Shown: positions 1 through 11,969 of the stretch, piece after piece
How the letters are laid out: each line of letters opens with the position of its first letter
Position numbering within the stretch: the stretch's first letter is position 1
Assembly: GCA_051453625.1 (NCBI GenBank)
Contig: JBOZIK010000001.1
Location: 243,319,108 to 243,383,107, forward strand
Source: Welwitschia mirabilis
Taxonomy: Eukaryota > Gnetophyta > Gnetopsida > Welwitschiales
Length of the DNA: 64,000 nucleotides
Direction of reading: 5' to 3'
Notes under the pieces: model-generated
The model's input: the letters and a program-made list of their open reading frames with translations, nothing else
Database searches by the model: none
Told to the model about the DNA's origin: nothing
Made by a program: the position numbers and the translations under genes

Positions 1-1900
1 TCTTAATAGAAGTATTAACCAATTCTAAAACAATCTTTATGGCCTTTGTTCTATCTTCCAACTCAATTCTTTGATAAATGTAAAAGGACATAACGTTAAC
101 ACTAGCTTCAATATTAATCAAAACTCTCTTAATTTTTCTATTTTAATCTAAAGTAGAACTAATAGTTATTGCCTCTAAATATTTAAACTTTGGACATTTT
201 ATAAAACTAAGTTGTAGGAAGAATTTACTAGGAATAGTCTATTTTTGTTTTTTCCTAATAAGATCTTTCCACAACTTAGAATACTTAGGTTTTTCTTCCA
301 AAGGTTTTGAAAATGATAAATTAATATTCACATTTTACATTAAGGCTTTTAAATAATCATTAAAAATAGGATTTGTGTTTAATCTATTACGCCAAGGGGT
401 AGTAAGTTTCTTATATGAAGAATTTTTCTTTTTGTTATTTAATGGAGAAGAAAAAGAATGATTTTCTAAAATTTTTATATCCTTTTATTCATCATTTTTA
501 TCACTTTATGATGTAGAGGCCTCATGGATGGAAGCTATTGTCTTATTTTTACTTCTTGTTATCACCTTAAATCTTTCTTAATTTTGTTTGGATTGGTAAA
601 AGTTAAGTGGTAAGTGACCCTTGTAGTAGTTGGTTAGCAAGCATAGTTTGTTGTAAAATACTCACAAGATTTTCAATGTTGTAATTTATTCTTTATTCTA
701 CTTTTCTCAATTCATCAATGGAATTTCTAAGTGGATCACCTTAGTTTTGTGAATTGGATAAGCTTTCTTGATTATTCAAGTTATTTGATTGGAATTTTAT
801 GTCTTCAAATCTCTTTCTAAATGGTTGGAAGTTAGGATGATTTGTTTCAAAATATTTAAAGTTGGATTGTCCACTCATTCTAGGTTGAAAAATATTATGA
901 TTTTGAATTTAACTTTGGTTTTGATTTTGGTTTGAAGACTTTTGATTAAAGGCATACACTTCCTTATAGATTATTTCTTTATAAGTTGAAAGTAAAGGAA
1001 ACTCTTTTATAACATGATAGTTATCTTTACACAAATCACAAGTTGAATCTATTTTTAGTTGCCACCTTTGCATCTAAAATCATTTGAGTGTCTTTTTCTA
1101 AAGTTGAGGCAAAATCTTTAATGACATTTGTTATTTCTTTTTTAATTCTTATTTCTTCTTTTTCTTGTTCAACCTCCTTAAGATCTTTAATGATTTAGCC
1201 TATAGTTCAATTTTCTTTAGATGAGGGTTTAGGCCAAGTTTAACTCACTTCCACCAACTCTTCCAATACTGTTCAAGCATTTTCTAAGGAAAGGTTTAAC
1301 AAATTTTCTTCACACAAAAAATCAAATAGTTGCTTTATTTCACCATTAAGTGCACTATAAAAGTAGTCTACCAATGCTTCTTGAGAAAATATATCTATAG
1401 GTTTTGAATGCAAAGCAATGAAAAATCTTTCATGGGTAGAGGTATAATCTTCATTAGACTATTATTGGAAGTTGGTTATTTCTTTCTTACATTTTCTAAT
1501 GGTGGTTTTACTCATGAATCTCATAATGAAGGCTTCTTGAACTTAACTCTATAATTTTAAACTTTTCTAAGAAATCATTCTTAATCAAAGTTTATCTTTT
1601 ACCTTTTAAAATAATGAAAAAGATGACCATGTAAGTTCTATCACTTATTCTTTTCTTATTATTTCCTTAAGTGAGTACTAATTATGCTATATCGACAATG
1701 TACTGTAAATGGTTTTCATCAAGTTCTCCACTAAAAATGAGCATTTAGATTTCTAAATTCAACATCATCATCGAGAGGTAAATCAAAGGGGGTTTGGATT
1801 TTACAATTTTTTTTATTAGTGATTAGATCTCTAAGGGTGACATTTGCATTAGGTTTAATAGGTGCGATCATAGGGTTCCCAATGACAAGAGGTGGATTAG
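1..1900 (-). pseudogene. Athila-like gag-protease remnant, cut by window start
   Basis: Read right to left, this stretch matches the gag and protease order of Athila-type Ty3 retrotransposons. Near 1830-1900 is a gag N-terminal patch containing NVTLRDLIT. Near 1270-1480 is a gag core patch with HERFFIALHSKPIDIFSQEAL. Near 1020-1060 is a zinc-knuckle remnant, TCDLCKDNYH, whose last Cys is missing. The left edge (1-90) corresponds to the protease segment at about 21590-21670 of the plus-strand copy. The two copies align over roughly 1-1320 versus 20346-21670 in opposite orientation. Several stops and frameshifts break the frame, so no product is expected. Gag would form the particle and protease would process it; here this is only a fossil. 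The primer site and LTR to the right fit a 5' end at 3695. Confidence 0.8.
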
Positions 1901-2576
1901 GTAAATGAGTTTTCTTTTACTTTTGTAATAATCTAGATATGTTTAGAAATTGAAAACTATCATTGATACAATATTCTGAAAAATTTTCTCTCACAAAATT
2001 AGACTCTAAATAAATAGAAGTAAAAATTTCTAGAATTTTTTAAGTTTATGTATTATTGCTATGCATACCTTAAGTTAGTTTTAAAATTAATCAAACTTCT
2101 CAAATATGTTTCTTTATAAATAGTTATTCTTTACCATGTATACTCAGTTTTTAATACATAGAGTATCGTTCCTACAGTCGTCTAAATAATAGTATGAATG
2201 ATAGAAACATTAAAAACACAAAAAAAGGAAAAAGCAAAAAATAAAAACATGAAACTAACAAACATAAAAAACACATATAGTAGACTATTATTCACCTAAA
2301 TCATCTGGATGATAAAAGGGATGGTAAGAAAAACCCTGAAAATTTTTGAAAGAATAAAAAACTAAAAACTCAAGGCATAGAAGTCGTCGTCATCATACAT
2401 CATCTAGATGGCAAAAAATATGACAAAGCTTTTATTATAGAATAGGAAAACTAAAACTTATGAAAAGAAAACCTATACTACTACAGATAAAAATACAATG
2501 GTACTGCAGGTAAACGTTTAAGCTGAGATCCAAATACTCACCTGAGCAATGACAACTCTCAAACTTCAAGTAACAT
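1901..2576 (-). other. Untranslated leader between primer site and gag of the minus Athila-like copy
   Basis: This interval lies between the gag start region and the primer site. It has no sustained open frame. It contains two copies of the recurrent near-palindrome (TCATCTGGATGAT at 2301-2313 and CATCTAGATG at 2401-2410). A similar arrangement sits next to the primer site of the LARD-like element (17580-17890), so this is a shared leader rather than unrelated DNA. Confidence 0.55.
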
Positions 2577-2594
2577 TCCTTGAAAATGGTGCTA
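2577..2594 (-). other. Degenerate primer binding site, tRNA-Asp type
   Basis: On the minus strand this reads TAGCACCATTTTCAAGGA. The Athila primer site known from other plants is TGGCGCCGTTGCCGGGGA, complementary to the 3' end of tRNA-Asp. Most differences are transitions of the C-to-T or G-to-A kind. It sits three bases inside the LTR end at 2598, exactly where a primer site belongs. Confidence 0.65.
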
Positions 2595-2597
2595 AGA

Positions 2598-3695
2598 TGT
2601 TGCAGTATGTATTTGTATAAATGATTATGCTTAATAAGATCCTATTATTTACAAATAAAATAGATATTTGCATAATATAACATACTAATATAGATAGGAG
2701 TTGACCCAAATTTTATAATCTGTCAAAGGCCTAAGCTAGAGAAAGAGAATTGATTTTCACTAGAAACACTTTATATTCTATCAACAAAAATAAAGTCCAA
2801 TGCAGAAAAAACACAATGTAATACACTTGTGCAGAGTTAATTTAGGAAAATAAAATAGCAATGTATCTAAACTAATAATGCTCAACCTTGATAAAGGTTT
2901 CTCTTATAACCTATATCACTTAAGAAACTATCACTAAATTAGAAGCAATATAAACTATGAGGGATAAGAACAAACAAGCATAGGAAATGGAAAAGAAGTC
3001 TTTGTATTAATTGAACCACATCTGTGTTACAAAGTGGCCGCATCTCAATGGAAAAAGCATAGCCCAACACCAAGGAATTCATCTTCCTATAACTACTAAG
3101 GATGGCTGTCTAATCCTTTGACCTCTTGTCATGAGAATTTCTAGTGCAAAAAAAGACAAAATGGAGTCGAGGATGGAATCGATACTTATGATAATCATCA
3201 CATAAACTACAAGATAGATAAATAGGCATGGGCACAACCCTAATGGCTACGTAAGAAATACATAAATAAGTGGCAAAGGTTAGGTAAATGTTCAGTGGAA
3301 CATTACAATAGATGACATCCTACTAGTCATCCAAATAATATAAGGGATGATGCCATCTGATAAGTAATCTATGTCATCTGTCAACTGATCATAGTCAACA
3401 TCCTCATTGGCTTTAATGTTCTATCATTTGTACTATCATTTGGATGGTAAGATGGATGATATGATTTTGCAAGTATTCATCTAATGCATCAGCCTCAATA
3501 TTTGCAGAAAGTTTGTCTTAAGGTAGGAAGTAATGGGAACTTCTTCAAATGCTATAAAATGTCATAGAGATTGTATGTTTTTGTATCTTTCATATTAGCT
3601 CTCTATTATCATGGAAATCTATCATAAATTTATCTATTATCCTATAAAACTACTTAAAATACCCTATAAAATATATGTAATTTGCCAATGAAACA
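2598..3695 (-). repeat. 5' LTR of the minus Athila-like element
   Basis: The LTR begins with TG on the minus strand at 3695 and ends in CA at 2598. It is about 1.1 kb and aligns end to end, inverted, with the LTR at 29703-30807. A block near 3010-3090, with a short oligonucleotide shared around 'CTCAATGGAAAAAG' and 'CCCAACACCAAGGAA', is also shared with the LTRs of the LARD-like element, so the families are related. It carries two copies of the recurrent near-palindrome near 3326 and 3435. Confidence 0.8.
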
Positions 3696-4167
3696 CCTAG
3701 AAGGATGATAAATTAAAATTATTAAAGACTTTATGACTTTATAGATATAAATAATAATCATGTAGGAGAATAACAATCATCTTAAGAATTTAGAACAATG
3801 ATATTATATGATTTCTTAAAGAGCTTAAGCTTTTGTAAGAAATATAAATACATAAAGTAATGCCTTATAATTGGATACCCTTTAAAATAATCAAATCTCC
3901 AACCACATTATTCATCCTAAATTATATGATTATATAAAATTAAAGTAAAAATTCATATTCGTAACTTATATCTAGTAAACCTTATCTATTAAAAATAAAG
4001 AAAAGGAATAAACTTGATTATGTACTTTAAGTTATAAATTAGAACCAATCACCTCATAATGATAACCATGTCCTTTCTAATATCCTAAAATTATTTCTAA
4101 GTTTAAACTTTAATAATATTTATCCTATTTTCAAATGTACTCTCATAAAAATTTCTACTCTTTTTAG
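3696..4167. other. Unassigned AT-rich stretch upstream of the chromovirus
   Basis: A 5' LTR and tRNA-Met primer site (TGGTATCAGAGC) for the downstream chromovirus would be expected here. I see neither, even allowing for C-to-T decay. The stretch directly follows the Athila LTR, so the chromovirus 5' LTR was probably lost or displaced by that insertion. Confidence 0.4.
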
Positions 4168-5330
4168 ATGCCTTGTTATCATTAGTCGAATCTTGAGGCT
4201 AGATTAGTTGCACTAAGTAATCAACATTAAGAGAAGTTACAAGAGAGTCATCAACCTACTAATGGAAATAAACCTTCATTTAACTCTAATTCAAAAGAAC
4301 TGATAAATACATTTATGTAGTTCCTATCACAAATAGTAAATCAAGGTTAAAACCCACAAGTGAAAAATGGTATTAATGAACCTAAGGGAGGGAGTATGAG
4401 AAAATTAATTCTAAATTTTATTAATCTCAATCCATCAAATTTTGTAATCCTTTCAAAGTAGAAGAATGATTATATGATGCTGAAAAGGATATAGGTACCA
4501 TAATATGTAATGAATACAAAGAGGCTTCCTTAGCTATTTATATGTTATAAAGAGAAGATATCCTATGGTGGAAAATGGAAATGACCAATTTAGGAAATAT
4601 AGAACTTTTATAGAGGGAATTTGAGTACATCTTTAAGGAGAGGCATATCACCAAGTTCTATATTCACTAAAAGGATAGAAAATTTTAAAATCTAAGACAG
4701 ATCCATAACGTGACCATAGCATCTCATGAGTGTAAAAGAATTATTAAGACATATGTCACATATGCATTTAGATTCAGAAGATAAAGTAGATTTCTTTATT
4801 AATAGTCTTCTTCCTTATATTATTACAAAATTATCCATGTTTCAACCTAAGAATTTAGTAGAGGTTATAGAAAAGGCAAAATAAAATAAAATTAGCAGAG
4901 ATAATAAGAAATTAAGAAAACAATTCTTTTACAGGATCATATCCTTAAGGGAAATTGATTATAAATGTCTTATCAAAATAATAATTGGCACTTCAGTAAA
5001 AATAATATCAGTAGTAGTAATAGAAGAAATAGGAATTTTAATCAACCAAAGTAGACTACATTAAAAATAAACTAGAATATTCCTTATCAAGGCTATGTAA
5101 GTAATCAACCTTAAAGGTCTAATTTCCTATAAATTCCTAGTCAGTATTAGTACAAAAACTAATATAATAATCTATATGGATGCTATAATTATAAAAGAAA
5201 TCATAGGATGAAAGAATATCCATTAGGTTATAAGGATCATTCTAGATAATAAGTAGATCATCAAGGATTAAAAATCATTTCTCAATCAATAGAATGATTT
5301 AGATAATAGTAGATAATAAAGAGGTGCAAT
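4168..5330 (+). pseudogene. Chromovirus (Tekay/Del-like) gag remnant
   Basis: Translation with frameshifts gives a retrotransposon gag pattern: a WLYDAEKDI-like entry, then ILWW followed by REFEYIFKERHITKFY and NLRQ, matching the retrotrans_gag core of chromoviruses. A zinc-knuckle remnant at 5180-5222 reads CYNYKRNHRMKEYP. Two of the three metal-binding Cys have become Tyr and the knuckle is one residue short. The ATG at 4168 is the first in a plausible frame, but the start is not certain. Many stops fall within, so this is non-functional. Protease, RT, RNase H, integrase and chromodomain follow in order. Confidence 0.75.
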
Positions 5331-5439
5331 TCCATAGCTCTATCATAGAAGGTAAAGATTTACTTAGTAATAAATAATTAATTATTTTATTTAATTATAG
5401 AGTAACTCATTACTTCATATCTCCTAGAATTGTTATAAA

Positions 5440-5670
5440 AGAAAATTTATGTTGTGCTCCAATTGAGGGATGCATAAAGCTAGCAAATGGATCTATGTCT
5501 AAGGTTAATAAACAAGTCTAAAACTATACTTTATCCATAAGTAAAGGAGATTTTTAGATATAACCAATTATTATTAACTTAGAAAAATATGACATTGTTT
5601 TAGATATGAATTATTTAATGTAAAATAGAGCAATTATAAATTGTGAAAAACATCAGGTATAAATAATGAA
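5440..5670 (+). pseudogene. Chromovirus aspartic protease remnant
   Basis: The C-terminal half of a retropepsin domain is recognisable. LEKYDIVLDMNYL at about 5581-5617 corresponds to the family motif LxxYDVILGMDWL, and it is followed by a 'NRAIINC' segment. Gly of the ILGMDWL motif is now Asp. The DTGA catalytic loop was not found. It lies between gag and RT as expected for this clade. Confidence 0.7.
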
Positions 5671-5859
5671 TCATGATTAAAGACTAATATTTTAATATCC
5701 TTACAAATTATTACTAAAGAATTTAATTAATGCAAATCATATAAAAAAGAAATTAAAAGAGGATCATCAATTTATATGTTATACCTGAAATCAAGTAGCT
5801 AGAAGAGAGGAGGAACTTTAGTAAAAAATATATCAATAGTCCAAGAATATCTTGATGTA

Positions 5860-6620
5860 TTTATAACAAAATTACTAGAAATTCCACCACTTTGGGAAGT
5901 TGTGTTTTTCATTGAATTAATCTTAGAAATAAAACTAATTGTTAAGGTGTCATATAGAATGTCTTTTACAAAAATAAAAGAATTAAATATTTAACTTGAA
6001 AGTTGTTATAAAAAGGCCTCATTCATCCTAGTGTATCAGCATGGAATCATCTATATTATTTATAAAGAAGAAAGATGAAATACTAGGATTATTTATTAAT
6101 TATAAATAGATAAATAAGGTTACTATTAAGAACAAGTATTTGCTATTAGAAATAGATGACCTTTTTTGTTGGCTCAAGAAACCTAAAGTGTTCTCAAAAG
6201 ATAATCTAAAATATATATATCTTCAAGTTCCAATTAAGAAATAATATATTCATAAAAAAGCATGTAGAAACCATGATAGGTATTACACGTTTATTATTAT
6301 GCCTTTTGTTTTAACTAATGCCTAGTATTTATGAGTCTTATGAATTATATTTTTTAACCACATCTTGATTCCTTTGTAATAGTATTTATTGATGATATCC
6401 TCATTTATTTCAAAACTTATGAAAGCATGAGAGACACTTGTAAATAGTATTACAAATTTTACAGAATTATTAATTATATGCTAACATTAAAAAATGCACT
6501 TTTTGGAAGGAATTCATTTAATTTTTAGGTCATATAATATTTAAGAAAGATATATCAGTGGATTAAGATAAAGTTAGAGAAATTAAAAAATAGCCAACAT
6601 CTACAAATATTACTAAGGTT
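5860..6620 (+). pseudogene. Chromovirus reverse transcriptase remnant
   Basis: The frame starts with a conserved entry segment, EIPPLWEVVFFIELI, followed by VSYRMSFTKIKEL (family: PYRMAPxELKEL). A KNKYLLLEIDDL-like patch matches the 'KNRYPLPRIDDL' block. The catalytic block at 6382-6408 is intact as VFIDDILIY. MPFVLTNA replaces MPFGLTNA. Several in-frame stops and shifts show it is dead. The order and the motif wording point to the Tekay/Del group of Ty3 chromoviruses. Confidence 0.85.
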
Positions 6621-6799
6621 GGAGGATTTTTTAGTCTTATTAAGTACTATTATCAATTCATCTTTAACTTTTCTAAAATCACTTCTTCATTAACAAGCCT
6701 TTTAAAGAAATATAAAGACTTTCAATGGATAGGAAAATGTAAGTAGTTATTTGATTATCTTAAAGAATCCATAACTACTGCTTCTGTCTTAACAATGTT

Positions 6800-7190
6800 A
6801 GATGATTCAAAGACATTTTCAATTTATATTGATGCATCTAGATAAGGCCTTAAAGCTACTCTTGATTAAGATAAAAAAGTAATATCTTATGGATCTAGAT
6901 AACTTAAAACACATAAGAGAAATTATTGTATTTATGATCTTCAATTAACTATAGTAAGATTTACTTTAAAGTTTTAAAAGAATTCTCTCTATGATGTAAA
7001 GTTTCAAGTTTGGACAAATCATAAGAGTCTAAAATACATTTTTACTCAACCAAAATTAAATCTTAGATAAAGAAGATGGATCAAATTTCTATGTGATTTT
7101 TATCTAGAGAATTTATATATGAATCTTATAGAAATAAGATTACAGATGCTCTTAGTAGATGAAATTATCTCAAAGTAATAACAAAAATTT
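6800..7190 (+). pseudogene. Chromovirus RNase H remnant
   Basis: IYIDASR, then a stop where Gln is usual, then GLKATL opens the domain at about 6823. ISYGSR, a stop in place of Gln, then LKTHKRNYCIYDLQL follows, matching the 'ASRQLKPHExNYPTHDLEL' block. Further on are TNHKSLKYIFTQPKLN and a final ALSR. Two stops lie at conserved Gln codons, the footprint of C-to-T change. The domain would degrade RNA in the RNA-DNA hybrid during replication. Confidence 0.85.
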
Positions 7191-7339
7191 AAATCCAAAT
7201 TCCTATCATTATTTTAAAGAGATTAAAAAGAATAATAATTATTAAAAATTGAAGGACCAATTATAAAAATTAATGAATTCAAAGCATTTTTAGTATTAAT
7301 TCACATGACATTATCATATTCAAAGGAAGATTTTTTATT

Positions 7340-8100
7340 CCTAATATAGATGGAATTAAACATATGCTAATGTGTGGATTTCATAATCCACCTATAGTAG
7401 TTCATATTCAAGGAACTAAAATGTATCAAGACATGAAATCAAAATTTTGATAGCCATAGATGAAAAACAATATAGCAAGATTTATATCAAGGTGTCTTAA
7501 CTATTAACAAGTTAAAGCAGAACACAAAAATCTAGTAGGATTAGTTTATTTTTATGATATTTTAGAATATAGATGGAATGTGATCTTCATCAACTTTATT
7601 ATAGGACTTTCAAAAACTCAAATAGGTAATGACTCTATTATGGTAATAATTGATAGAGAAACTAAGTTAGCTTATTTCATCTCAGTTAGATATACTCAAG
7701 ATGCCAAGGATATAGCTAAAATATATGCTTAAAATGTTATTTAGTTGTATATAATGCCTTTAGTAATTATTTCTTATAGAAATTCAAAATTTGCTTCTAA
7801 ATTTTGGTAAGAATTACAAATGGATTAGGAACCAAATTAAATATGAGTGCTACATTTCATCTTTAAATAGATGGTCAAGCAGAAACATGTATTCTAACTA
7901 ATCCCAAAAGTTGGGAAGAGTGCCTACCATTGGTAGAATTTACATATAATAATAGTTATTAGAGTTTAATTTAAATGGATCCATTTGAAGCCCTATATTA
8001 TATGAAATGTATAGCACCCAATTCATAGATAAGATTTAAAGAAAGATTAATTATAACACTAAAAATATTACAAGAAATGAAAAATAAAATAAGGATCATC
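7340..8100 (+). pseudogene. Chromovirus integrase remnant
   Basis: The zinc-binding region contains HIQGTKMYQDMKSKF and a Cys-containing segment ending in VKAEH. The core contains GNDSIMVIIDRETKLAYFIS, whose D is the first catalytic acid, then a degraded second block, then a segment near 7900-8000 with LPLVEFTYNNSY that matches the core's end. The wording is that of Tekay/Del integrases. Stops and frameshifts interrupt it in several places. Confidence 0.85.
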
Positions 8101-8149
8101 AAGGATAGACTTAAAGAAGAAATAGATAGCCAAAAGATATATGTAAATC

Positions 8150-8580
8150 ATTAAAGAAGAGATCTTAGATCCAAGATAGGTGATAATGTATTTCTTAAAG
8201 TGTCATCAATGAAATCAATAATGACAAGAGTTAAGAGATTAAAATTATCTCCTTGATTCATTAGACTATTTGAAATATTATAAAGAATTGGCCCTATTTC
8301 ATACAAAAGTGTTCTACATCCTTAATTATTACACATGCATGATGTTTTCCATGTAAGTATTATAAAGTATTATATTGCAATTTCTTCTCATGTATTAAAA
8401 TGATCTCATATTCAAGTGGAAGTTGATTGTTTAACTATAGAGAAGTTAGAAGTACTATTGGACCAAGGAACTATTAATTTATGAAATAGGAAGATCCATA
8501 AGTGAAGATAAAGTACAGTATAGTGTTGATGAAGCCACTTGAGAGCTAGAGGAAATAATAAAAAATTAATACCTAGATCT
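8150..8580 (+). pseudogene. Integrase C-terminal domain and chromodomain remnant
   Basis: GDNVFLKVSSMKSIMTRVKR opens a segment equivalent to the GDxVFLKVSPMKGVxRFGKR block. HDVFHVSIIKYYI follows at about 8340-8375. Near 8510-8580 is VQYSVDEAT, a stop where Trp is expected, then ELEEIIKN, which matches the chromodomain core 'VxWRxxxVEEATWExE'. The chromodomain is the part that would tether the integrase to heterochromatin, so it confirms a chromovirus. It is followed after about 90 bases by a polypurine tract. Confidence 0.8.
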
Positions 8581-8653
8581 TTCTGAATATGATAATATAT
8601 AATTACGTATTTTTAAGATCTTTACATATCTTTATATCTAGGAATGAATTAGT

Positions 8654-8668
8654 CTAAGTTGGAAAGGA
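8654..8668 (+). other. Probable chromovirus polypurine tract
   Basis: AAGTTGGAAAGGA is purine-rich and directly precedes TATCATATCCTATAATTTG. That looks like a decayed form of the Tekay/Del LTR start, TGTCATACCCCGTAATTTG. The match is by eye from known LTR beginnings. Confidence 0.45.
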
Positions 8669-9900
8669 TATCATATCCTATAATTTGTAAACCTTAATTG
8701 CTTAGATATTAATAATATTAACATTTTAATCAGATGATGAATTACTCTTCTTTAAAGGCCTTATTAAAATATGATGGTATTTTAAATTAATTTTAGCTTT
8801 TAATTTTCATAATTTATCATGAAAATGATAATAATTATGTTAGAAAGTTTTCATAAGAAAAGCTATTTAAACAAGTAAAATTAAATAATTCCATGATGTA
8901 AGGAATTAAAATCAGATAATAAAACTAATAAATTAAAAATTTCAAGAGGACATAATAATATATTTTATATCTTATTTAATCATTTCAATTCTTAGTAAAT
9001 GTGATAGGTATACTATATTATGAATGAACATTTTCTTCCTTATGTTATGTGTTAGATAGATTTTATGCATTATGGAATAAATGAGCATATAAATAAGTAC
9101 ATGCACTTTTACCTAGAACTAAGAATGATAAATTAAAATATTTACTCTACTATGAATTTTATCTTCTGAATATTTATAATGGCACTTAATTCATAACATA
9201 TTTATTATTTTGTTCATTATAATTTTGAAGCGTTTATACCATTATTCCACATGAAAATTTTGAGATTGTTACATTTATTCTTCTGATGCATGTCTTATAT
9301 AAATTAAACTTACTTATAAGCCTATAAAGGATTAAGAAGAATCTAGCATAAAGAAATGATGTATATAATTAACCTTCTAATTAAATCAAGGAAATTACTC
9401 ATCCTAATTAGATGCATAAGTCATAAACATGATCTTTATTATAATCTAATGTCACTTGTTACTTATCCCACTTATCAATGATAAATTATGGAATTTTGTA
9501 ATCTTAAGTTATGTGCCTTTTGTTTAGCTATATATAGAGATCCTTTCCTCTCTTACAAGAAGGAGACACTTTGCATTTTCCATGAAACTACTTTTTATTT
9601 TGTCCTCTCCATTTATTTTCAATCTCTTTCTTATGGAATTTGGAGCTTGAAAGATTGGATCTTAGAATTTTTGAGCTTAGATCTATCTCAATTTTTAATT
9701 TTTAACCATAAAGGACATACTAATATTTCCAAGTAAGTTATTTACTTATGTTGTCCATATAATGTCTTTCAAATATTCTATTAGAGTGATATGTTATAGT
9801 ATGCTAATGTTATAGTTACCTTAAAAATTGTATATTTTATTTCATCCCATTAGCTCTCCCTAAGATGTTAGAAAGTTGTCAGGGTTTTTTATACTTGGTG
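8669..9900 (+). repeat. Putative 3' LTR of the chromovirus, right edge unresolved
   Basis: The stretch begins at the polypurine tract and contains a promoter-like TATA element followed by a pyrimidine-rich transcribed leader, as in LTR R regions. An 82-residue open stretch at 9488-9736 overlaps that leader and shows no protein family, so I do not treat it as a gene. No second copy of this LTR is present in the window to fix its end; the true LTR may reach well past 9900. Confidence 0.45.
9528..9538 (+). promoter_or_regulatory. TATA box of the chromovirus LTR
   Basis: CTATATATAGA lies about 860 bases into the LTR and is followed by a CT-rich stretch, the usual layout of a plant LTR core promoter. 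Confidence 0.45.
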
Positions 9901-11969
9901 ATGAAGGTTACTAATGGATAATTATGGCTAAGTAACTAAGGGGTTTAATAAAAAATAAAATATTGGCTATCCATCTTTATCTTATATTGATAAATATAAT
10001 AATATATCTTTCATTCATTATACATTAGGTCCATCTTATTAGGAGTAAACTTTGATCCTCAAAAATCTCTTTTAGACTAATTCTTCTTTATGATAATCCT
10101 AAGGAACATAGTAAATGGGTTTTTTGAATTGACTTGATTTTTATTTCTACATTAATTTGAATTACTAAATTTAGTTAAGATTTTTTACTCATTTAAACTA
10201 TTTCATAACTAGTTGTAAAAACTTTAACATATTTCTTATAGTTAAATTTCTAGAATAGAGGCATAGATTAAAAACATTATAGCTTCTTAATTAGAAGGTA
10301 TAACTTAGTGAAAATGATTTTATAAGTTTAAGATCATGGTATGATTGTAAAAATGTAAAAATAATAAACTTTTATTTATCTATAGTTATTTTTAAGGATT
10401 TTTTTGTTAAATATTATTAGAAAATCAATATAAAAAATACTAAGTAATTAACTTACATTTTTGTAAATTTAGATATCTAAAAACTTAAGTAGCCTAATTG
10501 TAGATAATTGAATAAGATTTTCAAGACATCTTGAGTTATTTAAAAACTCAAAGTTATTTAAATATTATGATCATTTTAGTGTAGTGTGGTAGGGTTGTAA
10601 TTTTAGAAACTTTAACAATTTTTAACCTTAAATCATAACCTTAGAAATAATATTTTTACAATTTTAAAATGGTTTAAGTTAGTTTTTAATGATCCTATTA
10701 TATGTCTAATTTATGATAAACTCCTATAATTTATTTTTTTTACTTCACACTTAATTAATTATTAATTTTTTATCATGATGTCTCCTTATAACTAAAAAAT
10801 GTTATAATTAATTATTTAAATTATAGAAAAATTATGAAATAAACTTATATAGGTAATTTGAATATACAAAATAAGTTTCCATCAATAGTCTTAAGTTACA
10901 TTTCTTAAGAATAATTTATTATTAGGAAAAATACCTCTTTTACCTTTTTCTTTTATCTTACTTTGAATATGTATGCTTGTAAGGGTTTCACCTTTATAGT
11001 TTAAATGACATGAATAGTTTTAGATTTATTATTTATTTTCTTAATTTATGATATATCCATGTGAGTCTTAGATAAAGTATTATGTACTAATAATTATGCT
11101 TGATTTATACTTTCTTTTGTTTATATTTATTGATTCAATCTATGGAGATTATCATATGAGCATGAAAGAATGCTTTTAGGATTGACATAGCTCTAGGTAT
11201 GGATTTTTTTAAAGTATATTATAAAGATGTTATATGATACATTTTAAATATTTTTATTATTATTAAAATAAAAAAATAAATATTTTCTATATTTACATTT
11301 TCATTCTTGTTATCTTAATTATAAAGATGTTATAATATGCTTGTTTTCACTTTTTTAATGGTTTCTATAAAATGAACCTAATGATGATTAGAATTATTAG
11401 ATAAATAATCCATTGAATATTCATATTCGTCAGATTCATTAGCATGCATTTTTGTAGTGTATTTATTGAATATGATTAAATTCAGATAATCCTAATTTCA
11501 TCCTCATACTTGGATTCCATCACCAAGGTAGGTTGAATTGGATTTTTTTTATAATACCATTCTGGAAGTAGATTTGATCATTACTCTCCTATTCTACCCA
11601 TGTATAAACTTACTTCAACTTAATATCTTGAGCCTTTAGCATTAATAAATCATGTTACACCATCCATAGATTTTTCAAGGAAGTAGGAGTTATTTGTAAG
11701 CATGCATCCACCTCGCTTACTACCTATCACTTGTATGAGGGGTATATCAAGGTGAAATGTAAGCCTATGAAGTTGATCTAATTATATTTGTATAGTTTAA
11801 AACCTAAAGTAGAACCAAATTATGTGCAAAGGATGGCCAAATATCTAATTGGAATGTCATTAATAGGAATTGAATCTTCTATTATATTGGTTAGGTATTA
11901 TTCTTAAACTTACCATGTATGTTTACAATAAGCTTACATTTTCTTAAATATTTACAAAATATTATTTTA
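9901..11969. other. AT-rich stretch without recognised features
   Basis: I see no protein motif, tandem array or LTR match here. It could be the remainder of a long Tekay-type LTR or unrelated decayed DNA. All reading frames are short. Confidence 0.35.

Noticed and set aside
3696-4160. A 5' LTR of the chromovirus
   Set aside because: A short resemblance to 9113-9150 (ATGATAAATTAAAAT) does not extend, and no primer site is present.
9488-9736. Open frame of 82 codons
   Set aside because: It overlaps the transcribed leader of the chromovirus LTR, has no family motif and has the composition of its surroundings.
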